A stretch of DNA of 64,000 bases from Halichondria panicea (Eukaryota; Porifera; Demospongiae; Suberitida; Halichondriidae): the NCBI RefSeq assembly GCF_963675165.1, contig NC_087389.1, forward strand, positions 4,506,120 through 4,570,119, in the 5' to 3' direction. Positions within the stretch are counted from its first letter, which is position 1. Each line of letters starts with the position of its first letter. Below are positions 1 through 10,227 of the stretch, one piece after another. Made by a program: the position numbers and the translations under genes. The notes beneath the pieces were generated by a model that was not told where the DNA came from, ran no database searches, and saw only the letters and a program-made list of their open reading frames with translations.

Positions 1-650
1 AGCTAGTTCAAAAGCACCATCTGTAGTCAGCTCACAGCTTAAGAAACTGTAAGTTGATGATTATGATTATATACCACTAGAGGTTTACCGGAAAAACGGA
101 AATAAAAGTACATTACGTACATATTCGTGGTTTTACAATGTGCAATAAATGCTTGGCTGATATAATGTAGCATTTAACGTACCGAAGTGACTTGGTTGTT
201 GCGTGCGGCTGCTTGAGACCTGCTGCGATAGTCCTCATACCCTCGTCTCCAAACGGATTGGACGACAATCTGTAGAGGGTATTATCAATTACTATACATT
301 CTGAGTATGGTTATCATACACTCGTTCACTGATCTGGAATTGAAATACATAGTACTTTACATAAATTTTCTAGCTGGATGAGGCACATTATGTATAACAG
401 AGAGTCAAAATAAAGGACGGTTTGGAAACAAGCAGTCACCTTGTCTTATAGAGAAACGAGGTCCTTTACTAAGAGGCTAAAACTCTATAGTAGTTCACAT
501 GCCATTAAGACTGTCCAATAGAGAGGGTGTCCTTTGCTTGTACAATTAATACACACACAAGCTCACATGAGTGAATGCAGCTGCATCTTGCTGTCGATCA
601 TGTCCGCGAGGTGGCCAACAGACCTTGCTTGTATCCGGTTCTGAGTCAAA
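1..650 (-). CDS. NLR-A, leucine-rich-repeat exons 1-3 (gene continues past the left edge)
   Basis: These are the first three LRR exons downstream of the NLR-A NACHT exon: LRR1 at 567-650, LRR2 at 183-269 and LRR3 at 1-46 (cut). Each starts after an AG and ends at a GT donor in phase 2, so one exon encodes one ribonuclease-inhibitor-type repeat of about 28 residues. LRR1 reads LTQNRIQARSVGHLADMI..., LRR2 LSSNPFGDEGMRT.... The repeats would form the ligand-sensing solenoid of an NLR. By comparison with NLR-D, six more LRR exons and a short C-terminal exon should lie beyond position 1. No stop is visible in the three exons seen. Confidence 0.8.
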
Positions 651-927
651 CTGCACGTAAAAGGTATATACCATACCTTAAGGTATGTGACATATTTTCA
701 CAGGCAGATAATTAAGTTAGCTCATTTTGCTCCTATACTCAAGTTGTGAAATTAATGTTATTCATAGCGTTTCTAATTACTCGCAAGTGGTTATATATTC
801 ATTGGATTTTCCGAAGCTATGCTCTTTAATTGACACATGCTACATATTAAGCAGATGCAGTACGTAGACATAAAACCATTCACATCATTACACCACCACC
901 GACTGCCTAAAAAGTCTATACACTCAC

Positions 928-2746
928 TCCAATCTCTTGATGGTGAATCCGAGTACTCCATGGGTCTCAATGTGGGTCAAAAGAGACGTCTTGAATATCC
1001 TCAGTCCATCGTCCCCCATATTGCACCCCCTCAACTCGACCTGCCACTCCCCCCCAGCCGATGTGATCATGTGAGCAGCACAGAGACAGTCGGTTGTGCT
1101 GAGAAGCATGTTACCAAGGTTTAGAACATGGAACATCTTTTTCGCAGCTTTCTTGCTGATAGCAGGGTTGTCAGCTTCGTACAAGCAGTGTAGAAGAAAG
1201 ATTTGATCTCGATTGGCCTTCCCAGTTTCAGATATGATCAATTCTTTGAAATATTCGTTCTCGAGCCTTGTAATCCCCGAGAAAAATTTCCAAATGTTTT
1301 GAAACTGCTTGTCATTTCGAAACTCTCTGAGAAGTGAAACTCGTTGATCATTAACCAGATGTTGAATTCCATAGGCTGCGAGAAACTCTTGAATTGAGAG
1401 ATGATTGAACTGATAAATCTGCTCGAATCCTGCTGCAACGGCCATAACAGGTGCATTCAATAGGCCGTAGCCATCAAAGGCATTTGGTTTGAGACCAACT
1501 CTCTGCAAATCCTCTTTACTGTACACAAACTTCTTCTCTTTGAAGCCGTCCAGAGCCAAAGTACATAGAGAATTGATCACGCTTCTAACTTCGACCGGTA
1601 GTTCTTCCAAGCAAGAAATTCCAGAGAGGGACTTGAACGTTATGTGCCTCTTCAAGGTTAGGAAAAGAGTGTTACAGATGTGCTGACGATAAAGCTCTGT
1701 GAGGGTATGCGGCAAAGCTGAATCTTTTCGAGCCACGTGGCAGATAATGGAAAGAGTGAGCGGGATGTGGGCCAACGCTTTGAGGTTCGGAAACTTGTTG
1801 AGATGGCTAAGAACCGTTTCAGACATATCCCCGCCATGAAGTTGTACGTACTGTGTGATTTCCTTAGTGCTGAAGCCCAATACCTCGATATGTCGTTCAT
1901 CCATGTATTCATAGAGGTCAGAGGTCACTGTGGGACGAGAGGTTACAAGTACAGATGCTTTCGGTAAAATATTGCCCTCGACAATGTCAAAAAAGAATGA
2001 ACCTTCTTCACGTAACGTAGGAGGCAACTCGTCCCAGCCTTCGAGAATGAACAAACTTCTTTCCCCTTGAGATCTCAATAACTCTTCGGTAGCATCATCG
2101 AGAAGAGAGCCTTGCAGGTATATGAGCAGATCACTCAAATCCACTGACGGTTTTCGCTGGTATCTTCTGAGGGTTACCAAGAGCACCATATCGTATTCAT
2201 CTAGCAGATCTTTATTGGCCCATAGTTGACACATGTGTAGGGCAAGCATTGTCTTTCCAACACCAGGAGCCCCTTCGACTAGTACGAGCTTCCTCGATCC
2301 TTTTTTACCGTAAGTGAAAATTCCTTGCAACTTAATGTCTTCCTTTTTCTTCTTGATGATGTCATCCACAGAGCCGTGTAATGTACTTTGCAGAAATTCA
2401 TCATTCTCTGCATCTGCAGCACTTATTCCTTTCTTCTTGACGAGTGCTAGATTAATAAATTTGATAGTTCCTTTGTTAATACCAGCAGATTTGTTGAAGA
2501 ACTTTTCATCTGCATAAGAGGTTCTCAAAGTTTTAATGAGCACTTGAAGAGGAGATTCATCTGTTGAATGTCCTTCTGAGCGAGTGGAACTAGAACGTAC
2601 TAAGGGTGATGAATAACGACTTTGATCATCACCTGACGGAGGTATGTATTGCCGGCCAAATTCGTGTGGGGGCTGACGAAATTGCAGGTTAGATTGAGAG
2701 GTGCTTGGTTGTTCTGGTAAGCGATCGTTTTCTTCCGTTCTAGAAC
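928..2746 (-). CDS. NLR-A exon 3: NACHT ATPase domain
   Basis: A single 1819-bp open exon encodes the nucleotide-binding switch of an NLR-family receptor, a cytosolic STAND ATPase that oligomerises on activation. In order it holds a Ser/Arg-rich lead-in, an alpha-helical NACHT-associated segment (FINLALVKKK...DIIKKKKEDI), Walker A GAPGVGKT, Walker B LFILEGWDELP, the sensor-like VTSRP, and a winged-helix/NAD-like region ending GFTIKRLE. The acceptor is the CAG|GTT junction at 2747/2746 and the donor is GA|GTGAGT at 928/927, giving phase 2, which matches LRR1. It is nearly identical to the NLR-D exon and uninterrupted. The exon could begin with an internal GTG at 2543, but the splice phase with exon 2 makes the full exon the better model. 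Confidence 0.9.
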
Positions 2747-2846
2747 CTGTATAAAGAAAGTATAATATTGAAGGTGTATAGATAATTGAAGTATATTATG
2801 CGTACATCATGAAATGAAAATGTTGATTCGTATACAATGTTTATAC

Positions 2847-2948
2847 CTGTTAGCTTGTCATGTGATCTGTCATGTCTAGGCCGGCGGAGAGGGGGTGGTT
2901 GGAGATCTGTTGGCATGGTAACGTCAGATTGAGCCCTTCTTTTAACTC
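2847..2948 (-). CDS. NLR-A exon 2: 34-codon basic/proline-rich linker
   Basis: A 102-bp exon lies between an AG acceptor and the GTATAA donor. It encodes a basic, proline-rich linker (VKRRAQSDVTMPTDLQPPP...) between the N-terminal death-fold exon and the NACHT exon. It enters in phase 1 and leaves in phase 1, joining in frame to exon 3 (ACA G|GT TCT). The same exon occurs in NLR-B (10228-10329) and NLR-D (34270-34371) but was not found in NLR-C. The ATG-initiated frame through it continues into intron on both sides, so it is not a separate gene. Confidence 0.7.
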
Positions 2949-4081
2949 CTATCGTGAGCAATAGTAAAAAGAGATTCATATAAAACATACACATAGTGTA
3001 CTAAACCTAAACGTGGAGTTAGCAGAAATGAATCAGTATTACGACCACAACTGTTGTACAAAAGTACACTTTATGGATTGTTTATCGCATCTATGTATAA
3101 TTATATTCATTGTGTTAAATGCCAGCTACCGTACTTCTTCTAAAAGAGGCGCCCTTCTAACTAGTGTTCAAGCTTGCGCTGTGCTAATGCCTCTCGCCAT
3201 GTTTTTGCTTTTGCTCAAAAGTAGTTTCTATAATGAATTTTATATTAAAGTTAGCGTATCTATATAAAGTCACTGAGAAGAAAAGACTTATTTACATGCA
3301 TCTATTGTTGTTATTTATTGTATTATGTGGCTTACCAGGACCTCAAGAAAGAAGAAAATTGATTCTTCCAGGATCTGTAGTTCAGTGTATATAATATCTA
3401 ACCTGTGTACATGCATATTGTTATCTATATTGTTATATGGTAGTGTTTTGTGGCTTACCAGGCCCTCAAGACAAAGATGATTCTGCCAGGAGGATCTGGA
3501 TCTGGATCTTGGATACTATTTTCTCACACATGGGGAATGAGCGCGCATGCGCATTACATCCACAGGAATAATTAAAGACAAAGAGATCAATTTCACAAAT
3601 GGCTACTGCTAGCTAGCTGTTTTAACAGATATTTTCTGAGTATTGTAGCTAACAAAAAGCTAGCGCTTTAGTGCAAGGCCAACTCATATGTTGAAAGATT
3701 CTGAAGACTAGAGACTGCAACAGCCTTCAATGTGAGTCAAACTAGCCATAACTCGAGAAAGAAGCTTTAGTTTGCTAATCCACGAATCAAAATCCAAGAG
3801 AACGTGGCTAGAAGCCTATAGAAGCTGTTAGCTTTCGTCGCATTGCAACTGTTGAGCAGTTACAGCTGGAACAGACACACACAGTCAGCTTTACCGTATC
3901 CCTCGTGCGGCTACGCCTCAAGGCATAATTATGCGCCAGGACTGAAAAGTAATTTTGAGTCTCCATAATTATTATAATACACAAGGCTCAGCAGAATTAT
4001 TCATGCAATGACCTATAGCCAGGCTTTGCCTAACCTCGAGACCAGTATTTTAATCGGCCTGGATTCGAGGCTAGGCTTCGC
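2949..4081. other. Intron 1 of NLR-A: degenerate repeats, no gene seen
   Basis: No convincing coding exon was found. The stretch holds two loosely similar copies of a roughly 120-bp unit (near 3320-3385 and 3440-3510, both with 'gtggcttaccagg' followed by 'ccagga..tctg'). A reversed partial copy of the dispersed element also found at 4671 lies at about 3740-3930. At 4036-4080 there is a remnant of the TAGCCTCG...CCAGGCC palindrome family. I could not find a strong donor for exon 1 in this copy. Confidence 0.4.
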
Positions 4082-4513
4082 CTAGCTAACACAATGACCT
4101 TGAATTGTGTTGTCTCTAGGTGCGGGTTGCTTCTCACTTGACGATTTGCTGGGTTGTGGAAAACGAGACATAGGTTCAGAACCAGAACTTGTACCTAACG
4201 TGTCGGTTGCAGAATTATTTATATTAAGCCAATCCTCCAATTTATCTGCCAGATCGGAATGAGGCAAGTGTTCCGCTGCATCACGAACACACTTTGTGAA
4301 TAATGAAGGAGCTCGATCTCCTTTTATGCACATGATTTTAACTAGTTCCAGTATCTTCTCTTGTCTAGTTAGACTCTTCAACATCAATTTTTCCATTTCA
4401 TTACTGGTCAGAAGCTGCTGATCGTTTAGATGTGGTAGTAGCTCTTCCAGGTTAAGATAGCTATTAAAGTCAACATGATGGACCATAAAAAATCTTTTAG
4501 TAGATCTAGCCAT
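4082..4513 (-). CDS. NLR-A exon 1: CARD-like death-fold adaptor domain
   Basis: The exon opens with ATG at 4513 and encodes a six-helix death-fold domain of about 95 residues that resembles a CARD. Features are FFMVHHVDFNSYLNL, LLTSNEMEKLM, the conserved KGDRAPSLF turn, and an HxDLADKLEDWL last helix. A Ser/Pro-rich tail follows. CARDs in NLRs recruit downstream signalling partners by homotypic contact. The exon resembles NLR-C exon 1 far more than NLR-D exon 1, although A's NACHT exon is D-like. The downstream donor is unclear: CAA G|GTCATT would keep frame with exon 2 but is a weak site, and the open frame runs to a stop at 4082. It could also be a short CARD-only protein. Confidence 0.75.
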   Translation of the reverse strand: MARSTKRFFMVHHVDFNSYLNLEELLPHLNDQQLLTSNEMEKLMLKSLTRQEKILELVKIMCIKGDRAPSLFTKCVRDAAEHLPHSDLADKLEDWLNINNSATDTLGTSSGSEPMSRFPQPSKSSSEKQPAPRDNTIQGHCVS

Positions 4514-4591
4514 AGCAAGTTTTTACTTAGCGAGTCTCATAGTAAATAGTAGTTGTATACGCCCTCTAGCTAATCGATCCACCGCAAACGA

Positions 4592-4618
4592 TTTATATAG
4601 GGGTGGGGAAAATCCCCC
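4592..4618 (-). promoter_or_regulatory. NLR-A promoter: TATA-like box next to a kappaB-like palindrome
   Basis: Read on the minus strand, a GGGGGATTTTCCCC palindrome (4605-4618) is followed 5 bp later by a TATATAAA-type box (about 4592-4600), then about 80 bp to the ATG. The same arrangement precedes NLR-C. GGG-N5-CCC with an A/T centre resembles binding sites of Rel/NF-kappaB homodimers; the GGAAAA core could also bind NFAT-like proteins. Function is inferred. Confidence 0.55.
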
Positions 4619-4670
4619 ACAATCCGCTGTGCTCAACATTAATTATTGTATAGCTGCTTGTCAGTCATTA

Positions 4671-5262
4671 TGCCTCGGTGCGCATGCGCAAGCGAGGTAT
4701 ACGGTAGTGTGTTTGTGTGTCTGTCTGTCTGTGTGCGTGTCTGTGTGTGTGTGTAGACTGCTACAGCTGCACAAGGATCAATGAAGTGCAAGTAAGAGTT
4801 TCTATAGGCTTCTAGTCATGTTTTCTTGGATTTTAATTCGTGGATTTGCAAAATAAAGCTTCGTTCTCGAGTTATGCCTAGTTTTTCTTACTTGGAATGC
4901 CATTGCAGCCTTTTCAGAAGAGTCCGTAGCAAAACTTGTTCACCGAATGTTGCTACTGTACTTAGTAGTTAGCTCTGCACTAGAACGCTAGCTCCGCAAG
5001 AGTGAGAAGAGAGCTGCAAGGCTCTGCTGACTTGTAGCCATTAGTTTTAGACTTAAACTTTTGGCATCGATCGTTTTTAACAACAATCACGGTCGATTAT
5101 TACCCACTATTTGAGTTTCCTGCGATTACATGTACAATGCAGCAAAATTAGATCATCATGATAATTATAATCAATGTGTGTATAAAAGCTAGCTAGTAGT
5201 TTTATGTTATGTAGCTTTGGCACCTCCACCGAGGCATCAGCACCCGCGGTGCTTTCATTAGA
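4671..5262. repeat. Dispersed element, copy 1 (about 590 bp)
   Basis: This stretch is closely matched by 58283-58810 inside a DENND6 intron. Both begin with a small hairpin (GCCTCG...CGAGG(C/T)ATAC), share the block around 'tctataggcttctagtcatg', and end near 'caccgaggcatcagcacc'. The equivalent interval between NLR-C and NLR-D (29440-29510) lacks it, which supports a mobile insertion. No coding capacity was seen. The class is unknown. Confidence 0.65.
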
Positions 5263-7270
5263 ATATGCACCTGATTAAGTTGTAAAATATAAAAATATGT
5301 AAAATATAAAAATATACTATACACAATGAATGGGGTGGTCTTTCACACATAGAAGAAAAGGTTACACGTGGTACATACACATAACTATCACAGATAATTG
5401 GTGGAGTTTCTCTTCTGCATCACTTGAGAGTGGTGCTTGTAGTTGAGGTCTAACTTGTTCTCTGTGTCTCTCCCAGAGTTGATGGAGTCACAGATCCTCT
5501 TGGAGCTTCTTCTTTCCTTCGTCAGTCACCTTTGTAGCCTCCATTCTGCATGAAACAATTACCTTAATTATTTCCGCAAATTTCACCAGACTATGTACTC
5601 ATGCAATATGCAAACTTTTTAAGGACCATGCACTCACTGTGACTGTACTGTAGTGTCCCCTTAAGCGTACACATGCATACGGAACTTGGCCAATAATAGC
5701 TTTGAAAAGAGCCACACAGCATTGAAAACTGGCATGCAAAGTACGTATACGTGTACTGTATACTCACAGAACTTGATTGACTGAATTGGAGCTGTTCCTT
5801 TTCAAAGCCTCTCCCACTAGTTCAGCACCCTCCGATATGATTGCACCCCAGTCTGTGAGGAACAACAACCAAATATTGATAAGGAACTCATCAATCGGCT
5901 CCGCTGGCTTCTTTGATTTCAAAGCTAGCGTGCATATATGGAAGCATAGTAGTGGACTGTTATGGTATGATTATACTATAATTATAATTGTGGCCGCTTA
6001 CTGAATTCCGACAAAAGTTTCTGTGACTGAAACAGTTCCACGAGTTTCTTGAGCCCCTTTGGTGTGACATCACATCCAAACACCCTGTACAAAGTTTTAA
6101 TAGACCAATTATGACGAGTCATCAATTCATGCAGTTACTACACTTCACAAGCCCTTAACTTACATAACTTTACTTACCCCAACTTTTTGAGAGATCGTTC
6201 AGGTTTAGCGATCAATGCTTCAAGTACTCGCACAAAATCAGCATCTCCAATCGGATTCTTTGACAAACTGCATGACACCAAAATAATGGTGGTTGCAATG
6301 ATAAATGAAACAGTCACGACTTTATCAGAATAAGACTACTGCTCTTCTCAATAATAGTAGCCACCAGATGACAGTCATCAGCTCCCAAATCATTCCGATC
6401 AAGTCTAGAGTGAAAATATAACGTGGCAAATGAACATAAATCCAAGAAAAAATATAATCGCATACTCAAAAAGTTTGAGTGACGTTACCTTAGTACTTCA
6501 AGAGTTTGGTTGACGGGAGCCATTTGGGCTAGAGCAGTAAGACCGGCTGAAGTCATATCTGTTTTCGTCAGTCTACATATAGACGAAGTAATTAAATAAC
6601 ATGAATTATAAATGTATAAATCACTTACGATAATTCAGTGAGAGTCTTGTTGTATCTGTTGTCTAGTGCCTGCGCTATCCTCGTAACACCATGGCAACCA
6701 AATTGTTCAAATCCGATGCTGTATGGACGAATTGTGTGAGTAGAAACGTACCTATAGAAGAATGCTTTCCAAATCATGATATAGTTATGGAACCTTACTA
6801 GAGTTCTTTTATTGTGATGTTTGCTCTCAAGACATCAGCTAGTTCAAAAGCACCATCTTTAGTCAGCTCACAGCTTGAGAAACTGTTAAAAACAAGTGAT
6901 AATTATATAGACTATTACCGGCTTAAAGAAAACGGATAGAAGTACACATATTCGTGGTTTTACATTGTACAACATATGTAAATTCCTGGCTGATATAAAA
7001 TTAATTAATGTAGCGTACTGGAGTGACTTGGTTGTTGCGTGCGGCTGTTTGAGACCTGCTGTGAGAGTCCTCATGCCCTCGTCTCCAAACGGATTGGACG
7101 ACAAACTGTAGAGGGTATTATCGTGACTATAATATGGTTATTAAACATTCACTGATCTGGAATAGATTTACATATACATGTAAAGTAGTAAGTATTTCAA
7201 ATTTGCTAGCTAGACGAGGCACACATGTATAGTGAAACCTCTCAATAAAGGACACTTTACACTTACTATA

Positions 7271-7709
7271 CCGTATAGCGGGTATATTTCGAGGGTATAA
7301 ATGTTCGCGGTTTTCGCGGATTGAGCCTGTACTGCGAAAATTTATACCCACGAAATGTATGAATAGTAGGCGTGTTCAGTATTATTGACCACACCTATCG
7401 ACACAAAAAGGAATCAAGAGACAAGGACGCCGGTATAGCCAGCTAGATTGCTCTATTATACGTCTACGTCCAGATTGTTTTGTACTGGTGGTATCCGCTG
7501 ACCATGGCCTGCACAGCAAACGTTCTGCTAGAGGTGGAGGACATAGTGCCTCACCGATTCTATTTTATACAGGCTAGGCCTGGATTCGAGGCTAACGGTG
7601 TGGAGGTACAGCTGCATGTTGATGTGCGCATGCGCCAAAAAGCTGGAACTCAGACCACGAAAATAAAATCCGGGAAAATGTACACCCTCGAAATATACCC
7701 GCTATACGG
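7271..7709. mobile_element. TA-flanked MITE, CCGTATAGCGGG family (439 bp)
   Basis: Terminal inverted repeats begin CCGTATAGCGGGTATATTTC and end in its complement (...CCCGCTATACGG), flanked by TA on both sides. That target preference is typical of Tc1/mariner-type elements. The homologous intron of NLR-D (31900-31960) reads straight through without it. No transposase ORF is evident, so it is non-autonomous. Confidence 0.7.
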
Positions 7710-7751
7710 TATATAGAGAGACGAGGTCCTTTATTAGCTAAAACTCTAGTA

Positions 7752-7954
7752 CTGTATAGCTGGTTATTTTCGAGGCATGAAATTTTTACCCATAAACACG
7801 AAAATTTAGTGTCGCGAAAATTGGTTTACATCGGTATTAGTGTAGGGGTGTGGTCATTTGAACCCGCTATCCTCGAAAATAAACTCCCTAAAAATGTTCT
7901 GTTTGGGCAATCTGCAGTGAAAATTTAGTGCCTCGAAAATAAACCGCTATACGG
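7752..7954. mobile_element. TA-flanked MITE, second copy in the same intron (203 bp)
   Basis: It starts CTGTATAGCTGGTTATTTTC and ends ...AATAAACCGCTATACGG between TA dinucleotides. The TIRs match the neighbouring 7271-7709 element with several substitutions. It is absent from the paralogous NLR-D intron. Confidence 0.6.
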
Positions 7955-8308
7955 TAGTTCACATGACTGTCATTAAAATAGAGAGGGTGTCGTACTACAA
8001 TTAATACACACACAAGCTCACATGAGTGAGTGCAGCTGCATCTTGCTGTTGATCATGTCCGCTAGGTGGCAAACAGACATGGCTCGTATCCGGTTCTGAG
8101 TCAAACTGTAGGTAAAAGGTAGCTATAGTAAAAGAGGATCACAGATGAATACAATGTACAGACAATGATGTACATGTAAGAGTGTCGAAGCTACATTGAC
8201 ATACTACTTTAATTGTGTCCAATTTTAAGGATTCACTTTGGGTATAGTAACATAAACCATTCACATCATTACACCACCACTGACTACCTAATAAGTCTAT
8301 ACACTCAC

Positions 8309-10127
8309 TCCAATCTCTTGATGGTGAATCCGAGTACTCCATGGGCCTCAATGTGGGTCAAAAGAGACGTCTTGAATATCCTCAGTCCATCGTCCCCCAT
8401 ATTGCACCCCCTCAACTCGACATGCCAATCCCCCCCGGCCGATGTGATCATGTGAGCAGCACAGAGACAGTCGGTTGTGCTGAGAAGCATGTTACCAAGG
8501 TTTAGAACATGGAACATCTTTTCCGCAACTTTCTTGCTGATAGCAGGGTTGTCAGCTTCGTACAAACAGTGTAGAAGAAAGATTTGATCTCGATTGGCCT
8601 TCCCAGTTTCAGATATGATCAATTCTTTGAAAAATTCGTTCTCGAGCCTTGTAATCCCTGAGAAAAATTTCCAAATGTTTTGAAACTGCTAATCATTTCG
8701 GAACTCTCTCAGAAGTGAAACTCGTTTATTATCAACCAGATTTTGAATTCCATAGGCTGCGAGAAACTCTTGAATTGAGAGATGATTGAACTGATAAATC
8801 TGCTCGAATCCTGCTGCAACGGCCATAACAGGTGCATTCAATAGGCCGTAGCCATCAAAGGCATTTGAATCGAGACCAACAGCCTGCAAATCTTCTTTGC
8901 TGTACACGAACTTCTTCTCTTTGAAGCCGTCCAGAGCCAAAGTACAAAGGGAATTGATCACGCTTCTAACTTCGACCGGTAGTTCTTCCAAGCAAGAAAC
9001 TCCAGAGAGGGACTTGAACGTTACGTGCTTCTTCAAGGTTAGGAAAAGAGTGTTGCAGATGTGCTGACGATAAAGCTCTGTGAGGGTATGCGGCAAAGCT
9101 AAATCTTTTCGAGCCACGTGGCAGATAATGGAAAGAGTGAGCGGGATGTGGGCCAACGCTTTGAGGTTCGGAAACTTGTTGAGATGGCTAAGAACAGTTT
9201 CAGACATATCCCCGCCATGAAGTTGTACGTACTGTGTGATTTCTTTAGTACTGAAGCCCAATACCTCGATATGTCGTTCATCCATGTAATCATAGAGGTC
9301 AGAGGTCACTGTGGGACGAGAGGTTACAAGTACAGATGCTTTCGGTAAAATATTGCCCTCGACAATGTCAAAAAAGAATGAACCTTCTTCACGTAACGTA
9401 GGAGGCAACTCGTCCCAGCCTTCGAGAATGAACAAACTTCTTTCCCCTTGAGATCTCAATAACTCTTCGGTAGCCTCAGCAAGGAGGGGGCCTTGCAGGT
9501 ATATGAGCAGATCACTCAACTCCACTGACGGTTTTCGCTGGTATCTTCTGAGGGTTACCAAGAGCACCATATCGTATTCATCTAGCAGATCGTTATTGGC
9601 CCATAGTTGACACATGTGTAGGGCAAGCATTGTCTTTCCAACACCAGGAGCCCCTTCGACTAGTACGAGCTTCCTCGATCCTTCTTTACCGTAAGTGAAA
9701 ATTCCTTGCAAATTAATGTCTTCCTTTTTCTTCTTGATGATGTCATCCACAGAGCCGTGTAATGTACTTTGCAGAAATTCATCATTCTCTGCGTCTGCAG
9801 CACTTATTCCTTTCTTCTTGACGAGTGCTAGATTAATAAATTTGATAGTTCCTTTGTTAATACCAGGAGATTTGTTAAAGAACTTTTCATCTGCGTAAGA
9901 GGTTCTCAAAGTTTTAATGAGCACTTGAAGAGGAGATTCATCTATTGAATGTCGTTCTGAGCGAGTGAAACTAGAACGTACTAAGGGTGATGAATAATGA
10001 CTTTGATCATCACGTGACGGAGGTATGTATTGCCGGCCAAATTCGTGTGGGGGCTGACAAAATTGCAGGTTAGATTGAGAGGTGCTTAGTTGTTCTGGTG
10101 AGCGATCGCTTTCTTCCATTCTAGAAC
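8309..10127 (-). pseudogene. NLR-B exon 3: NACHT domain with a nonsense codon
   Basis: The exon is homologous over its whole 1819 bp to NLR-A and NLR-D exon 3. It has Walker A GAPGVGKT, Walker B LFILEGWDELP, the VTSRP motif and the same splice phases. A single AAG-to-TAG change (codon at 8688-8686, the Lys of FRNDKQFQN) stops translation about 127 codons before the exon ends. The frame downstream is intact and carries the same residues as NLR-D. A truncated protein ending after the NACHT winged-helix region is conceivable, but the lesions in exon 1 make that unlikely. Confidence 0.88.
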
Positions 10128-10227
10128 CTGTGTAAAGAAAGTGTAATATTGAAGGTGCATAGATAATTGAAGTATATTATGCGTACATCGTGAAATGAAA
10201 ATGTTGATTCGTATAGAATGTTTATAC

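Larger units (their letters stand above)
5388..8105 (-). pseudogene. NLR-B LRR exons 1-9 and C-terminal exon (degenerate)
   Basis: Nine LRR exons and a C-terminal exon are laid out as in NLR-D: LRR1 8022-8105, LRR2 7019-7105, LRR3 6799-6882, LRR4 6629-6718, LRR5 6489-6572, LRR6 about 6327-6404, LRR7 6178-6267, LRR8 6002-6084, LRR9 5768-5852, C-terminal 5388-5545. Compared base by base with NLR-D, LRR8 is 83 rather than 84 bp and LRR9 is 85 rather than 90 bp. The LRR6 donor has changed from GTAAGC to GTCGTG. The last exon carries one extra base that converts LQEICDS to LQEDL followed by a stop. The reading frame cannot be maintained, so I call this non-functional. Confidence 0.85.

Noticed and set aside
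837-1124. Plus-strand ORF opposite the NLR-A NACHT exon, and the similar ones opposite NLR-B and NLR-D
   Set aside because: Shadow frames of a strongly supported minus-strand coding exon; they recur only because the exons are duplicated.
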